A stretch of DNA of 64,000 bases. It comes from Desulfovibrionaceae bacterium (GTDB taxonomy: Bacteria; Desulfobacterota; Desulfovibrionia; Desulfovibrionales; Desulfovibrionaceae). The DNA lies in NCBI GenBank assembly GCA_009782775.1, contig WRIL01000011.1, positions 1 through 64,000 on the forward strand, written 5' to 3'. Under the pieces are notes generated by a model, which did no database searches, had not been told where the DNA came from, and saw only the letters and a program-made list of their open reading frames with translations. Position 1 is the stretch's first letter, and each line of letters begins with the position of its first letter. Positions 33,178 through 42,252 of the stretch are shown here, one piece after another. Made by a program: the position numbers and the translations under genes.

Positions 33178-33448
33178 CTTCTTCCTGTTCCCGCAAGATC
33201 AGCTTCAAGTCCAGGTAAATATTGCGCGCCCCTGCGCCCAGACCCAGGATAAAAAAAACCAATTTCAGCCAAGGACCTGTGCCTAAATGCTTGTCCAAAA
33301 AATAACCCAGCGCCCCGCCTACCAACATGCCGGAAACCAGATGCAGACCCAGCACGCTGGCCCGGCCGGCGGTTCCCCATAAACCGCTCCGCTGCCCGCG
33401 CCGCTTTTCCAAACCCGCCTCCCGCCGCGGCGGGGGCTTTCCCGGCAC
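33158..33448 (-). CDS. AtpZ/AtpI family protein
   Basis: LHLVSGMLVGGALGYFLDKHLGTGPWLKLVFFILGLGAGARNIY. Confidence 0.8.
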   Translation of the reverse strand: MPGKPPPRREAGLEKRRGQRSGLWGTAGRASVLGLHLVSGMLVGGALGYFLDKHLGTGPWLKLVFFILGLGAGARNIYLDLKLILREQEEDAGSEK

Positions 33449-33504
33449 GGCAATAACTATCTAACACAACCCCCGGCCAACGTCAAACATACCGTGGGCG
33501 CGGC

Positions 33505-34854
33505 TCAATTTAAGCGCAGCAAGGCCACGCTCTCCACATGCGGGGTATGCGGGAAGAAATCCACCGCTTCTATGGCCGCGAGTCCATATTCCGGGGCCAG
33601 CAGGGTCAAATCCCTGGCCAGGGCGGCGGGATCGCAGGAAACATAGAGCAGCCCCGGCGAAACCTTGGCCTTGATCGCGGCAATCACCAGCCTGTCCAGG
33701 CCGCTCCTCGGCGGATCCAGGATCAGCAAATCCGGGCGTCCAGGCAGTTCTGGCAGAATTGTGGCCGCATCCCCGGCCACAAAACGGCAGGAACCCAAAC
33801 CCAGGCGTCTGGCGTTATCTTCCGCCGCCCGCGCCGCTTCCTCCTCAATTTCCACGCCCACAAGTTCCGCCGCTTCCCGGGACAGGGAAAAACCCAGCCC
33901 CCCCACCCCGGCGTAAAGATCCCAAATTTTACCGCCGCCGGAAAGACCGGCCAGTTCACGCGCCCGGGAATAAAGCAGTTCCGCCGCCCAAGGATTGGTC
34001 TGCATGAAGCCCCAGGCCGGAAATTCCAACCAGAGATCCCCAAGGCGTTCTCCCAGGCTCCGGCTTCCGAAAAGCTCCAGGCGCTCCTCGCCCCTGGCCA
34101 GATCCCTAGCGGAGCGCCGCCGGCTGATCAAAAACGAGCCTACCCCCAAATCCCGCAAGCCATCCCACAGAGCACGGCCAGCCGCCTCCGGCGGCGCTTC
34201 ATCCCCGCAGACCAACTCAGCCATGCGCTCCGGGTTACCCTTGGGTTCGCGCAGGATAAAATAACGCAGGCACCCAGCGTTCCTCTCCCAGGCCCGCAAC
34301 CGCCATTCCCCGGCCCAGGCCCGCACCTTGCCCAGAATTTTGCCGGAAGCGGCGGATTGCAAGGCGCAGACCTCGACCGGACACAGGGCGTGGGAAAACT
34401 TTTGGCGCAGCCCCAGGAGGGGCTCACCCCCGGCCCCAGGGGCAAAGGCATATTCCACTTTGTTGCGGAAGGCCTGAAGCCGGGGTGAAGGCGTAAGCGG
34501 CGGAACTTTCACGGACAGACCGGCGATGCGTTGCAGGGCCGCCTCCAACCGTCCGCGCTTCCACTCAAGCTGTCCGGTATAGGACAGATCCTGCCAGGCG
34601 CAGCCCCCGCACACCCCGAAATAGGAGCAAAAAGGCCGTTCTTCCCAAGGCGACGGGCGCAGCGTTTCCAAAACCCTGGCCTCCACCCTCCTCTTTTTCA
34701 CGGCCTCCACCACGGCCCGCACCCGCGAGCCTGGCAGGGCATGGTCCAAAAAACAGACCACTCCTCCGTGCCTACCCACCGCTCCGCCGTCAACATTCAG
34801 ATCCGTGACCTCAAGTTCCAATTCCGCGCCCATGGTCGGCAAAAGATCCGACAT
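33505..34854 (-). CDS. RNA m5U methyltransferase (TrmA/RlmD family, TRAM domain, FeS cluster)
   Basis: CSYFGVCGGCAWQDLSY, FMQTNPWAAELLY, LYAGVGGLGFSLS, LILDPPRSGL, LLYVSCDPAALARDL. Confidence 0.92.
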   Translation of the reverse strand: MSDLLPTMGAELELEVTDLNVDGGAVGRHGGVVCFLDHALPGSRVRAVVEAVKKRRVEARVLETLRPSPWEERPFCSYFGVCGGCAWQDLSYTGQLEWKRGRLEAALQRIAGLSVKVPPLTPSPRLQAFRNKVEYAFAPGAGGEPLLGLRQKFSHALCPVEVCALQSAASGKILGKVRAWAGEWRLRAWERNAGCLRYFILREPKGNPERMAELVCGDEAPPEAAGRALWDGLRDLGVGSFLISRRRSARDLARGEERLELFGSRSLGERLGDLWLEFPAWGFMQTNPWAAELLYSRARELAGLSGGGKIWDLYAGVGGLGFSLSREAAELVGVEIEEEAARAAEDNARRLGLGSCRFVAGDAATILPELPGRPDLLILDPPRSGLDRLVIAAIKAKVSPGLLYVSCDPAALARDLTLLAPEYGLAAIEAVDFFPHTPHVESVALLRLN

Positions 34855-34856
34855 AA

Positions 34857-35528
34857 TCACTCCAGAAATCCGCCCAGGGGGCAGGACCGGCAATCCGGGT
34901 TACGTTTGTGGCAGAAAGTTTTGCCCAGGCGGACAATCAGGGCGTGACATTCATTATAAATCCGGACCTCTTCTGGCAGGACGGCGACAAAGGCTTCCCG
35001 CAGCTCTTCATAGCCGGCTTCTTCGCCCACAAAGCCGTGCCGGTGCAATAGGCGAAAGGTATAGGCATCCGCGACGAAGATGGGCAAATCCAGGGCATAG
35101 AGCAGGATGGAATCCGCGCTCTCCGGGCCTATGCCCCGGACGGCCAGAAGTTCCTCCCGCAGTCCCTCCAGAGGCAGGCCGCGCAGGCAGTCAAGGCGGT
35201 CATCCTCCGGCGGGACGTTCTTCCCAGATTTGCGGGCCAGAAAGGCCAGCAAGTTACGCAGACGTCCGGCTTTTAAGGTGAAATATCCTGAAGGGCGGAT
35301 GGCCTCGGCCAGGTCCTCCGGGGAGAGGCTCCAGAGAAAGGCCGGGGTAAGCGGTCCCCGGCGCCGTAAATTGGCCAGAGCCTTTTCCACGTTGCGCCAG
35401 TTGGTGTTCTGGGTGAGCACTACCCCCACGGCCACCTCAAAGGGAGAGGAGGCCGGCCACCAATGGCCGGGGCCGAAATGCTCCAACAGGGCCGCGTAGT
35501 AGGCAAGCAGATCCGCTTTTTTAGGCAC
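34857..35528 (-). CDS. HhH-GPD / endonuclease III-like DNA glycosylase (MagIII-like)
   Basis: VGVVLTQNTNWRNVEKALANL, LAVRGIGPESADSILLYAL, VADAYTFRLLHRHG; GTG start at 35528 overlaps prmA (alternative start 35579). Confidence 0.82.
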   Translation of the reverse strand: MPKKADLLAYYAALLEHFGPGHWWPASSPFEVAVGVVLTQNTNWRNVEKALANLRRRGPLTPAFLWSLSPEDLAEAIRPSGYFTLKAGRLRNLLAFLARKSGKNVPPEDDRLDCLRGLPLEGLREELLAVRGIGPESADSILLYALDLPIFVADAYTFRLLHRHGFVGEEAGYEELREAFVAVLPEEVRIYNECHALIVRLGKTFCHKRNPDCRSCPLGGFLE

Positions 35529-36411
35529 GGCCGGCTCCTGTCCCGTTCCCGGCAAAAAGCAGAGCCGCCCATTCGCCACGCCCCAGGCGTTTGAGCAGGC
35601 GAAGGCCCTGGCTGCGATATTCCAGAACCACCTTACCGGCCTGGGAGCGGAGCAGGCCGGAAAGAACCAGAAAACCCTCCGGCCTTAAACGGGCGGCGAT
35701 CTCTCCGGCCATTTCCAGCAGGGGTTCGGCCAGGATATTGGCCAGGATCAGCCCAAAATCCTTCTCCGGGACCACCTCCAGACTCCCGAGGCGCGCCTGG
35801 AAATCTTCCCCGGAAACCCGGTTCAGATGGCGGTTTTCCAGGGCGTTTTCCACCGCCGCCGGGTCCGGATCCACCCCGAGGCCGCGCAGACCCAACAAGG
35901 CCGCGCCCAGGCCCAGAATGCCCGAGCCGGTTCCCAGATCCAAAAAACGCCTTCCGGGGCCGATAAGCCCGGCATCAGCCAGGTCTGAGATCGCCCGCAG
36001 GCAGAGAACCGTGCTGGCGTGATGCCCGGTACCGAAAGCGGTTTTAGGTTCGATGACGATAATGTTGCGCCGCCCAGCCCGTACCGGAGAATCCCGGCCG
36101 GCCAGCCAGGGCGGCAGGATCAGAAAACGCCGGCCGGCCCGCACCGGGGTGAAAAATTCCTTCCAGGCGCTCAGCCAGTCCCGCTCCGGAGCGGTGAAAG
36201 GCCGCAGGATCCATGTTTTGGACGCCGAGGCCATAAGCCCGGATTCCACGATTAGGGCAGCATCCTCCGAAGACGCATATACCCTGGCCAGGAGGCCGCC
36301 TTCCTTCTCCTCTTCCTCCCAGCCATGCGGCGCATGCCGGGCCAGCGCCGCATGCAAAAGTTCCCCCTCGTCCACGGGAACCCAAATCTCCAAACCCCGC
36401 AAGTCCGCCAT
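35521..36411 (-). CDS. prmA: Ribosomal protein L11 methyltransferase
   Basis: FGTGHHASTVLCLRAI, FLDLGTGSGILGLGAALLG, LILANILAEPLLEMA. Confidence 0.92.
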   Translation of the reverse strand: MADLRGLEIWVPVDEGELLHAALARHAPHGWEEEEKEGGLLARVYASSEDAALIVESGLMASASKTWILRPFTAPERDWLSAWKEFFTPVRAGRRFLILPPWLAGRDSPVRAGRRNIIVIEPKTAFGTGHHASTVLCLRAISDLADAGLIGPGRRFLDLGTGSGILGLGAALLGLRGLGVDPDPAAVENALENRHLNRVSGEDFQARLGSLEVVPEKDFGLILANILAEPLLEMAGEIAARLRPEGFLVLSGLLRSQAGKVVLEYRSQGLRLLKRLGRGEWAALLFAGNGTGAGRA

Positions 36412-36566
36412 GCCCCCCTCTATCCGCCGGAACCGGCCCTGTCAATAACGGCATCGCGGAATCGCCGCGCATAGGTCATTGACGGATAAAGCCACGAACC
36501 CGCTGAAAGCGGACGGCTGAAATTGGTCATTGAACAGCGGCAACGAATGGCGTATAGAAACGGGTC

Positions 36567-37256
36567 ATGTTGATACCTGTGGGCAGTCTGGTCAATGCCG
36601 GGGCCATTATGGCCGGCGGAACGCTGGGGCTTTTTCTTGGCCGCCGCCTGACCAGCGGTTTGCAGAGCATCGCCTTTCACGGCCTGGGGCTCTGCCTGGT
36701 GGTAATCGCCCTGCAAATGGCTCTGCAGATGGAACGCCCCCTACAACTGCTTTTCAGCATACTCCTTGGCGGAATCCTGGGAGAGATCTGCGACCTGGAC
36801 CGGCTGTTCAACCTAGGGGGCGACAAGCTGAAACGCACCCTGCGCTCCGGCGACAGCCGCTTTACCGAAGGCTTTGTCAGCGCCACCGCCCTTTTCGGCA
36901 TAGGTTCCATGGTCATTCTCGGCCCCCTGGACGAAGGTCTGACCGGCGACCATACCATCCTGTTCACCAAATCCATACTGGATTTCTGCTTTGCCATCGC
37001 CCTCTCCGCCGCCTTCGGGATCGGGGTGATCTTCTCCGCTTTTCCCATTCTGCTGGTGGAGGGACTGATCACCATCATGGCCGGTTCCTTGCAAAGCATG
37101 CTCACCACCCCGGTGATCCTGGACATCAAGGTCACCGGCGGGGTGATTATCCTGGCCATTGCCCTGAACATCCTGGAACTCGCCAGGATCAAGCTCGCCA
37201 ACCTGCTGCCCGCCCTGCCCGCGGCCGCGTTTCTGGCTCACTGGACGGCGGGTTGA
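36567..37256 (+). CDS. DUF554 family membrane protein
   Basis: VGSLVNAGAIMAGGTLGLFLGRRL...GEICDLDRLF...FTKSILDFCFAIALSAAFGIGVIFSAFPILLVEGLI. Confidence 0.88.
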   Translation: MLIPVGSLVNAGAIMAGGTLGLFLGRRLTSGLQSIAFHGLGLCLVVIALQMALQMERPLQLLFSILLGGILGEICDLDRLFNLGGDKLKRTLRSGDSRFTEGFVSATALFGIGSMVILGPLDEGLTGDHTILFTKSILDFCFAIALSAAFGIGVIFSAFPILLVEGLITIMAGSLQSMLTTPVILDIKVTGGVIILAIALNILELARIKLANLLPALPAAAFLAHWTAG

Positions 37257-37261
37257 ACCCC

Positions 37262-40102
37262 ATGGGCAAGAACTGCATTCATATTGAAGGGGCGAGACAG
37301 CACAACCTCAAGAACCTTACCCTGGACATACCCAGAGAGGAGCTGGTGGTCATCTGCGGACCTTCGGGATCCGGCAAATCCACCCTGGCCTTTGATCTGG
37401 TCTATGCCGAAGGGCAACGCCGCTATGTGGAATCTCTCTCCGCCTATGCCCGGCAGTTTCTGCCGCAGATGGACAAACCGGCAGTGGATAAAATCGAGGG
37501 ACTTTCTCCGGCCATTTCCCTGGAACAGCAGGGGGCGGCGCGCAACCCCCGCTCCACCGTGGGCACAGTCACGGAGGTTTACGATTTTCTGCGGGTCTTT
37601 TACGCCCGCCTGGGGCGCATGTATTGCCCAAGCTGCGGCCGCCCCATTGAATCCAGAGCCACGGACGAGATCATCGCCGACATCCTGGCCCTGGAAGAAG
37701 GAACGCGCTGCCTGATCCTGGCCCCGCTGGCCGAGCAACAAAAAGGCACGCACCAGGATCGCTTCAAAAAACTCCGGGCCGAAGGCTTTGTCCGCATCCG
37801 GGTGGGCGGCGAGATCCACAGCCTGGAAAATCCGCCGGCCCTGGACAAGAACAAGAAACACACCCTGGAACTGGTGGTGGATCGCTTGGTCATCCGCGAG
37901 GGAATCCGGGGACGCCTGGCGGATTCTGTGGAACTGGCCCTGCGTTACGGCGAAGGCCGCCTTCTGGTCGCCATCTCGGATAAACCCCAGGCCGACACCA
38001 TTCACAGCACCCTCTCGGCCTGTCCCCACTGCCGCATCAGCCTGCCGGCCCTGAGTCCGCAGCTTTTTTCCTTCAACAGCCCTATCGGGGCCTGTCCGCG
38101 CTGCCTGGGGCTCGGCAGCGTGGAGTATTTCGAGCCCGCGCTCATCGCCCCCAACAAGGGCCTGTCCATCGGCCAAGGGGCCTTGCTGCCCTGGAAAGAT
38201 TCCAAGGTCCTGGCGCGTTACGCCCAGGATCTTGAAAAACTGGGTCGGCGCTGGGGTTTTAACCTGGATCTGCCCCTGGCTTCTTTCAGCCATGACGCTA
38301 TGGATGCTCTGTTCTACGGGGAAATGGAGGACGGCAGTCCGGCCAGGGAGGCGGAAAGCGGATTGCGCCGCAACTGGTTCGGGGGCAGCCGCTCCCTCCG
38401 CCGCCGGACGGACGGCAAAAGCGCCTGGGGCGGCCTAATCGCCGTCCTTGAAGAAGGAATGAAACACGGCGAAGCCTGGCGGGAACTGCTCTCCCGCTAC
38501 CGCCAGAACACGGACTGCCCGGCCTGCCGGGGGGCCAGACTCAAGCCCGAGGCCCTGGCGGTGCGGGTGGGTGATCTGAATATCGCCCAGTTCTGCGGCC
38601 AGTCCATATCCCGCGCCCTGGACTGGCTGGGACGGCAGAAGTTCGTGGGCAAACAACTGCCCGTGGCCGACCCCCTGCTTAAAGAGCTGAATCACCGCTT
38701 GTCCTTCATGGTCAATGTGGGACTGGATTACCTGTCTCTGGGGCGCAACATGTCTACCCTCTCCGGGGGCGAGGCCCAGCGCATCCGCCTGGCCTCCCAA
38801 CTGGGTTCCGGACTGGTGGGGGTGACCTATGTGCTGGATGAGCCTTCAATCGGCCTCCATCCAAGGGACAACGCCCGCCTGCTCAATACCCTGCGCGATC
38901 TCCAACGGCGAGGCAACAGCGTGCTGGTGGTGGAACATGATGAAGCCACCATCCGGGAGGCCGACACCGTGCTGGAACTCGGCCCCGGCTCCGGGGAGCA
39001 TGGCGGGGAACTGGTCTTCGCCGGCAGCGTGAAAAAACTCCTGAAAGACGCCTCTTCTCTCACCGCCAAATACCTGCGCGGAGACCTGCGCATCCAGGCC
39101 CCGGAGCGCCGGCGCAAGCCCACGGGAGAGTTGCTCCTGCAAGAGGTTCGCGCCAACAACCTGCGCGGCTTTGACTGTTCCATTCCCCTGGGGGTGATGA
39201 CCTGCGTCACCGGAGTGTCGGGATCCGGCAAAAGTTCGCTGGTGGTGGATACCCTGTACAAGCACCTAGCCCTGCATCAGGGTCTGAAGGTGGAATATCC
39301 GGGGCGCATCGGCGGCATCCGCGGTCTGGAGGCCGTCGAACGGATAGCCATCATCGACCAGACCCCCATCGGGCGCACCCCTCGCTCCAATCCGGCCACC
39401 TATACCAAAATTTTTGACGAGATCCGCGAAATCTTCGCCCTGACCCCGGACGCCAGGAAACGCGGCTACAAGTCCGGCCGCTTCAGCTTCAACGTCAAGG
39501 GCGGGCGTTGCGAAGCCTGCGCCGGCGACGGACAGATCCGGGTGGAAATGCATTTTCTGCCCGATGTCTTTGTGACCTGCGATCTCTGTAAGGGACGGCG
39601 CTACAACCATGAAACCCTGGACGTGCGCTACAAGGGCCTGAACATCGCCGAAGTGCTGGACCTGACGGTGAACCGGGCCCAGGAATTTTTCGCCAATTAT
39701 CCGGGGCTGGAGCGACGGCTCTCGGTGCTCAAGGATGTGGGGCTGGAATACCTGCGCCTGGGGCAACCGGCCACCACCCTTTCCGGCGGGGAGGCCCAGC
39801 GTATCAAAATTTCCCGCGAACTGGGGAAAAAAAGCCTGCCCGGCGCCCTGTATGTTCTGGATGAACCCACCACCGGCCTGCACATGCATGAGGTGGGCAA
39901 ACTCATCGGCGTGCTCAACCAACTGGTGGAACGAGGGGCCAGCGTGGTGGTCATTGAACATAACATCGAGGTGATCCGAGCCGCGGACCACGTCATTGAC
40001 CTGGGGCCTGGCGGAGGGGAAAACGGCGGAAGGATCATCGCCAGCGGTTCCCCCGAGGAGATCGCCGATAACCCGAAATCGGCCACCGGCAAGTTTATTT
40101 AG
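37262..40102 (+). CDS. uvrA: Excinuclease ABC subunit UvrA
   Basis: GARQHNLKNLTLDIPREELVVICGPSGSGKSTLAFD, two ABC signatures, zinc-finger CEACAGDGQIRVEMHFLPDVFVTCDLCKGRRYN. Start at MGKNCIHIEG. Confidence 0.97.
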   Translation: MGKNCIHIEGARQHNLKNLTLDIPREELVVICGPSGSGKSTLAFDLVYAEGQRRYVESLSAYARQFLPQMDKPAVDKIEGLSPAISLEQQGAARNPRSTVGTVTEVYDFLRVFYARLGRMYCPSCGRPIESRATDEIIADILALEEGTRCLILAPLAEQQKGTHQDRFKKLRAEGFVRIRVGGEIHSLENPPALDKNKKHTLELVVDRLVIREGIRGRLADSVELALRYGEGRLLVAISDKPQADTIHSTLSACPHCRISLPALSPQLFSFNSPIGACPRCLGLGSVEYFEPALIAPNKGLSIGQGALLPWKDSKVLARYAQDLEKLGRRWGFNLDLPLASFSHDAMDALFYGEMEDGSPAREAESGLRRNWFGGSRSLRRRTDGKSAWGGLIAVLEEGMKHGEAWRELLSRYRQNTDCPACRGARLKPEALAVRVGDLNIAQFCGQSISRALDWLGRQKFVGKQLPVADPLLKELNHRLSFMVNVGLDYLSLGRNMSTLSGGEAQRIRLASQLGSGLVGVTYVLDEPSIGLHPRDNARLLNTLRDLQRRGNSVLVVEHDEATIREADTVLELGPGSGEHGGELVFAGSVKKLLKDASSLTAKYLRGDLRIQAPERRRKPTGELLLQEVRANNLRGFDCSIPLGVMTCVTGVSGSGKSSLVVDTLYKHLALHQGLKVEYPGRIGGIRGLEAVERIAIIDQTPIGRTPRSNPATYTKIFDEIREIFALTPDARKRGYKSGRFSFNVKGGRCEACAGDGQIRVEMHFLPDVFVTCDLCKGRRYNHETLDVRYKGLNIAEVLDLTVNRAQEFFANYPGLERRLSVLKDVGLEYLRLGQPATTLSGGEAQRIKISRELGKKSLPGALYVLDEPTTGLHMHEVGKLIGVLNQLVERGASVVVIEHNIEVIRAADHVIDLGPGGGENGGRIIASGSPEEIADNPKSATGKFI

Positions 40103-40214
40103 AACTGGCAGATCGGCGGCGCGGGCTTGCCAATTTTCCCTCCTTGCGATATTCCACAAAAATCAGACTTATTCCGATCTGTCCGGCTTCAAAAGACTAG
40201 GCAAAGGATTACTG

Positions 40215-41732
40215 ATGGCCCTATTTCTCACCGTGGGTCTGGACGCGGACGCCAGGGACAGCTTGGCTACCCTGGCCGACGCCATGGGACATCACGTCGC
40301 GCATAGCGATGACTACGAGTATTGCGCTAGGCTGGTGAATGGGCAGGACTGCTCCATCGTCATCTCCTACCTGAACAGCGGGCGGAAGGACCAGTGGCCG
40401 CTCCTCCGCTCCCTGCCCCATCTGCCAGGCTCGCCGGACATCATGGCCGTGGTGGAGGAAAATGATACCGGGGCGGCGGAATACGCCGTGCAATCCGGGT
40501 TCTGGGACATCCTCTACCTGCCCCTTTCCATAAAATCCGCCAAAATCAGCCTGAACCGCTGCCTTTACCATCGCTTGGCCCTGAGCGCCCAGGACAATAC
40601 CAGCAAGATCAAACGCGACAGGATCATCGGCGGCAGCCCGCTTCTGGAGCGCTGCCTGCGCCAGATGCACATTGTGGCGCAATCGGATTCCAACGTGCTG
40701 GTCCTGGGCGAAACCGGAACCGGCAAGGAACTTTTCGCCAAGGCCGTGCATGAAAACAGCGGACGCGCCCGCCACCCTCTCATCGTGGTGGACTGCACCA
40801 ATCTGCCAGCCACCCTGGCCGAAAGCATCCTTTTCGGACATGCCAGAGGATCCTTCACCGGCGCGGTGGAAGCCACCGACGGCCTGTTCAAGCAGGCGGA
40901 TAAAGGCACTATCTTTCTGGATGAGATCGGCGAACTGGACCTGAACATCCAAAAATCGCTCCTGCGGGTGATCCAGGAGAGGCGCTTCCGTCCGCTCAGC
41001 GCCAAAAAAGAAGTGGAGTGCGACTTCCGGATCATCGCGGCCACCAACATGGACCTGGATGTCATGGTCCAGGAGGGCAAGTTCCGGGCGGATCTTTACC
41101 ACCGCATCAATACCCGAACCATCATCCTGCCTTCCCTGCGCGAGCGGCAGGAAGACATTCCGCAACTGGCCGAGCATTACGCCAAGCTCTTCTGTTCCAA
41201 CCTGAATTGCGGCCCCAAGGAAATTGACGATGAAACGCTGGATGCCCTCAGGCTTTACCCCTGGCCAGGCAACATCCGGGAACTGGTCAATATCATACAT
41301 GCCACCGTGCTCAACGGCATCGCGGAAAACCGACTCTACCCCCAGCACCTGCCCGGAGAAATCCGCCTCTTTCTGATCCGCTCCAAAGGCGGTCCGCATG
41401 CCCCCGTTGCCGGAAGCGTCCGTCCGGGACGCCAGGACCATGCCCTGCAACGACCCGAGCCTGACCGGAAGCCGGCCCCCGCCGCCGCCAGCCCCAAGGC
41501 CGGAGACAACGCCCCCCCCTTGAAAAGCGGCTCCCGCTTCTCTTTCCAGCACTATTCGCAACTGCCGGCCATCAAAGAGGTGCGTGAAGAAATCGTCAGG
41601 CAGATGGAGCAGGATTATCTGCGCGAGCTCATCCAGCGCTGCCAGGGCAATTTCAATTCCGCGCAAAGCATCTCCGGCCTCTCCAGGGCCAGATTATATG
41701 AATTGCTGCAAAAACATGAACTGAGCGTTTAA
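40215..41732 (+). CDS. Sigma54-dependent transcriptional regulator with degenerate receiver
   Basis: VLVLGETGTGKELFAKAVHENSGR, GHARGSFTGAVEATDGLFKQADKGTIFLDEIGELD, C-terminal Fis-type HTH (FNSAQSISGLSRARLYELLQKH). Start at MALFLTVGLDAD. Confidence 0.9.
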   Translation: MALFLTVGLDADARDSLATLADAMGHHVAHSDDYEYCARLVNGQDCSIVISYLNSGRKDQWPLLRSLPHLPGSPDIMAVVEENDTGAAEYAVQSGFWDILYLPLSIKSAKISLNRCLYHRLALSAQDNTSKIKRDRIIGGSPLLERCLRQMHIVAQSDSNVLVLGETGTGKELFAKAVHENSGRARHPLIVVDCTNLPATLAESILFGHARGSFTGAVEATDGLFKQADKGTIFLDEIGELDLNIQKSLLRVIQERRFRPLSAKKEVECDFRIIAATNMDLDVMVQEGKFRADLYHRINTRTIILPSLRERQEDIPQLAEHYAKLFCSNLNCGPKEIDDETLDALRLYPWPGNIRELVNIIHATVLNGIAENRLYPQHLPGEIRLFLIRSKGGPHAPVAGSVRPGRQDHALQRPEPDRKPAPAAASPKAGDNAPPLKSGSRFSFQHYSQLPAIKEVREEIVRQMEQDYLRELIQRCQGNFNSAQSISGLSRARLYELLQKHELSV

Positions 41733-41748
41733 TAGTTGGAACACGACC

Positions 41749-42252
41749 ATGAGCAAACTCACCATTGAATTGCCGGAAAAACTGTGCGTTTCCCTGGAAC
41801 GCGAGGCGGGCCGCCTGGATATCAGCGTTGATTCCCTGGTGGAGGGCCTGATTAAAAAATTCCTGCAAAAACAGCGCGTGGATGTGGAGAAGGCCGTGAA
41901 ACGTCCACAGAAGGAACGCCGCGCCACCTTCCGCCAAAAGATAGATCAACTAGCCATCCTGTACTTCAAGACCGACGACGGGCATTACGGTCTGTATAAA
42001 ACCGGCGATCTAAAAAATCTGGCCCCCGGAGGAGCTCTGGTGGAGTGCGCGTCCAACGTGAGCAACGACAACTTCTTACGCATGAATGAAGAATTCGAAC
42101 TGATCTTCCAGGTGAGGGATCTCCAGCAGCCCCTGTACCTGCTTTGCAAAATCAACCGGGTGATCCAGACCAAGACCAAAACCGTTCTGGGGGTGAGTTT
42201 CACCCGCACTGACGATGACAATTACCGGACTATGCTGAAATATTTGGATTAA
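41749..42252 (+). CDS. N-terminal RHH-like segment plus PilZ-like domain protein
   Basis: MSKLTIELPEKLCVSLEREAGRLDISVDSLVEGLIKKFL (RHH-like) then RRATFRQKI...DLKNLAPGGALVE (PilZ-like). Confidence 0.65.
   Translation: MSKLTIELPEKLCVSLEREAGRLDISVDSLVEGLIKKFLQKQRVDVEKAVKRPQKERRATFRQKIDQLAILYFKTDDGHYGLYKTGDLKNLAPGGALVECASNVSNDNFLRMNEEFELIFQVRDLQQPLYLLCKINRVIQTKTKTVLGVSFTRTDDDNYRTMLKYLD

Noticed and set aside
31628-33448. Complete ATP synthase operon
   Set aside because: Only Fo-type genes (c, a and two small membrane proteins) are present; no F1 genes are in the window.
36530-37261. Long in-frame N-terminal extension of UvrA in the ORF track (1190 aa)
   Set aside because: The extension is a shadow frame of the DUF554 gene (36567-37256), with Arg/Pro/Gly-rich composition; UvrA homology begins at MGKNCIHIEG (37262).
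40221-41666. 481-aa reverse ORF opposite the sigma54 regulator
   Set aside because: Mirror frame of a well-supported AAA+ gene; no recognisable domain.
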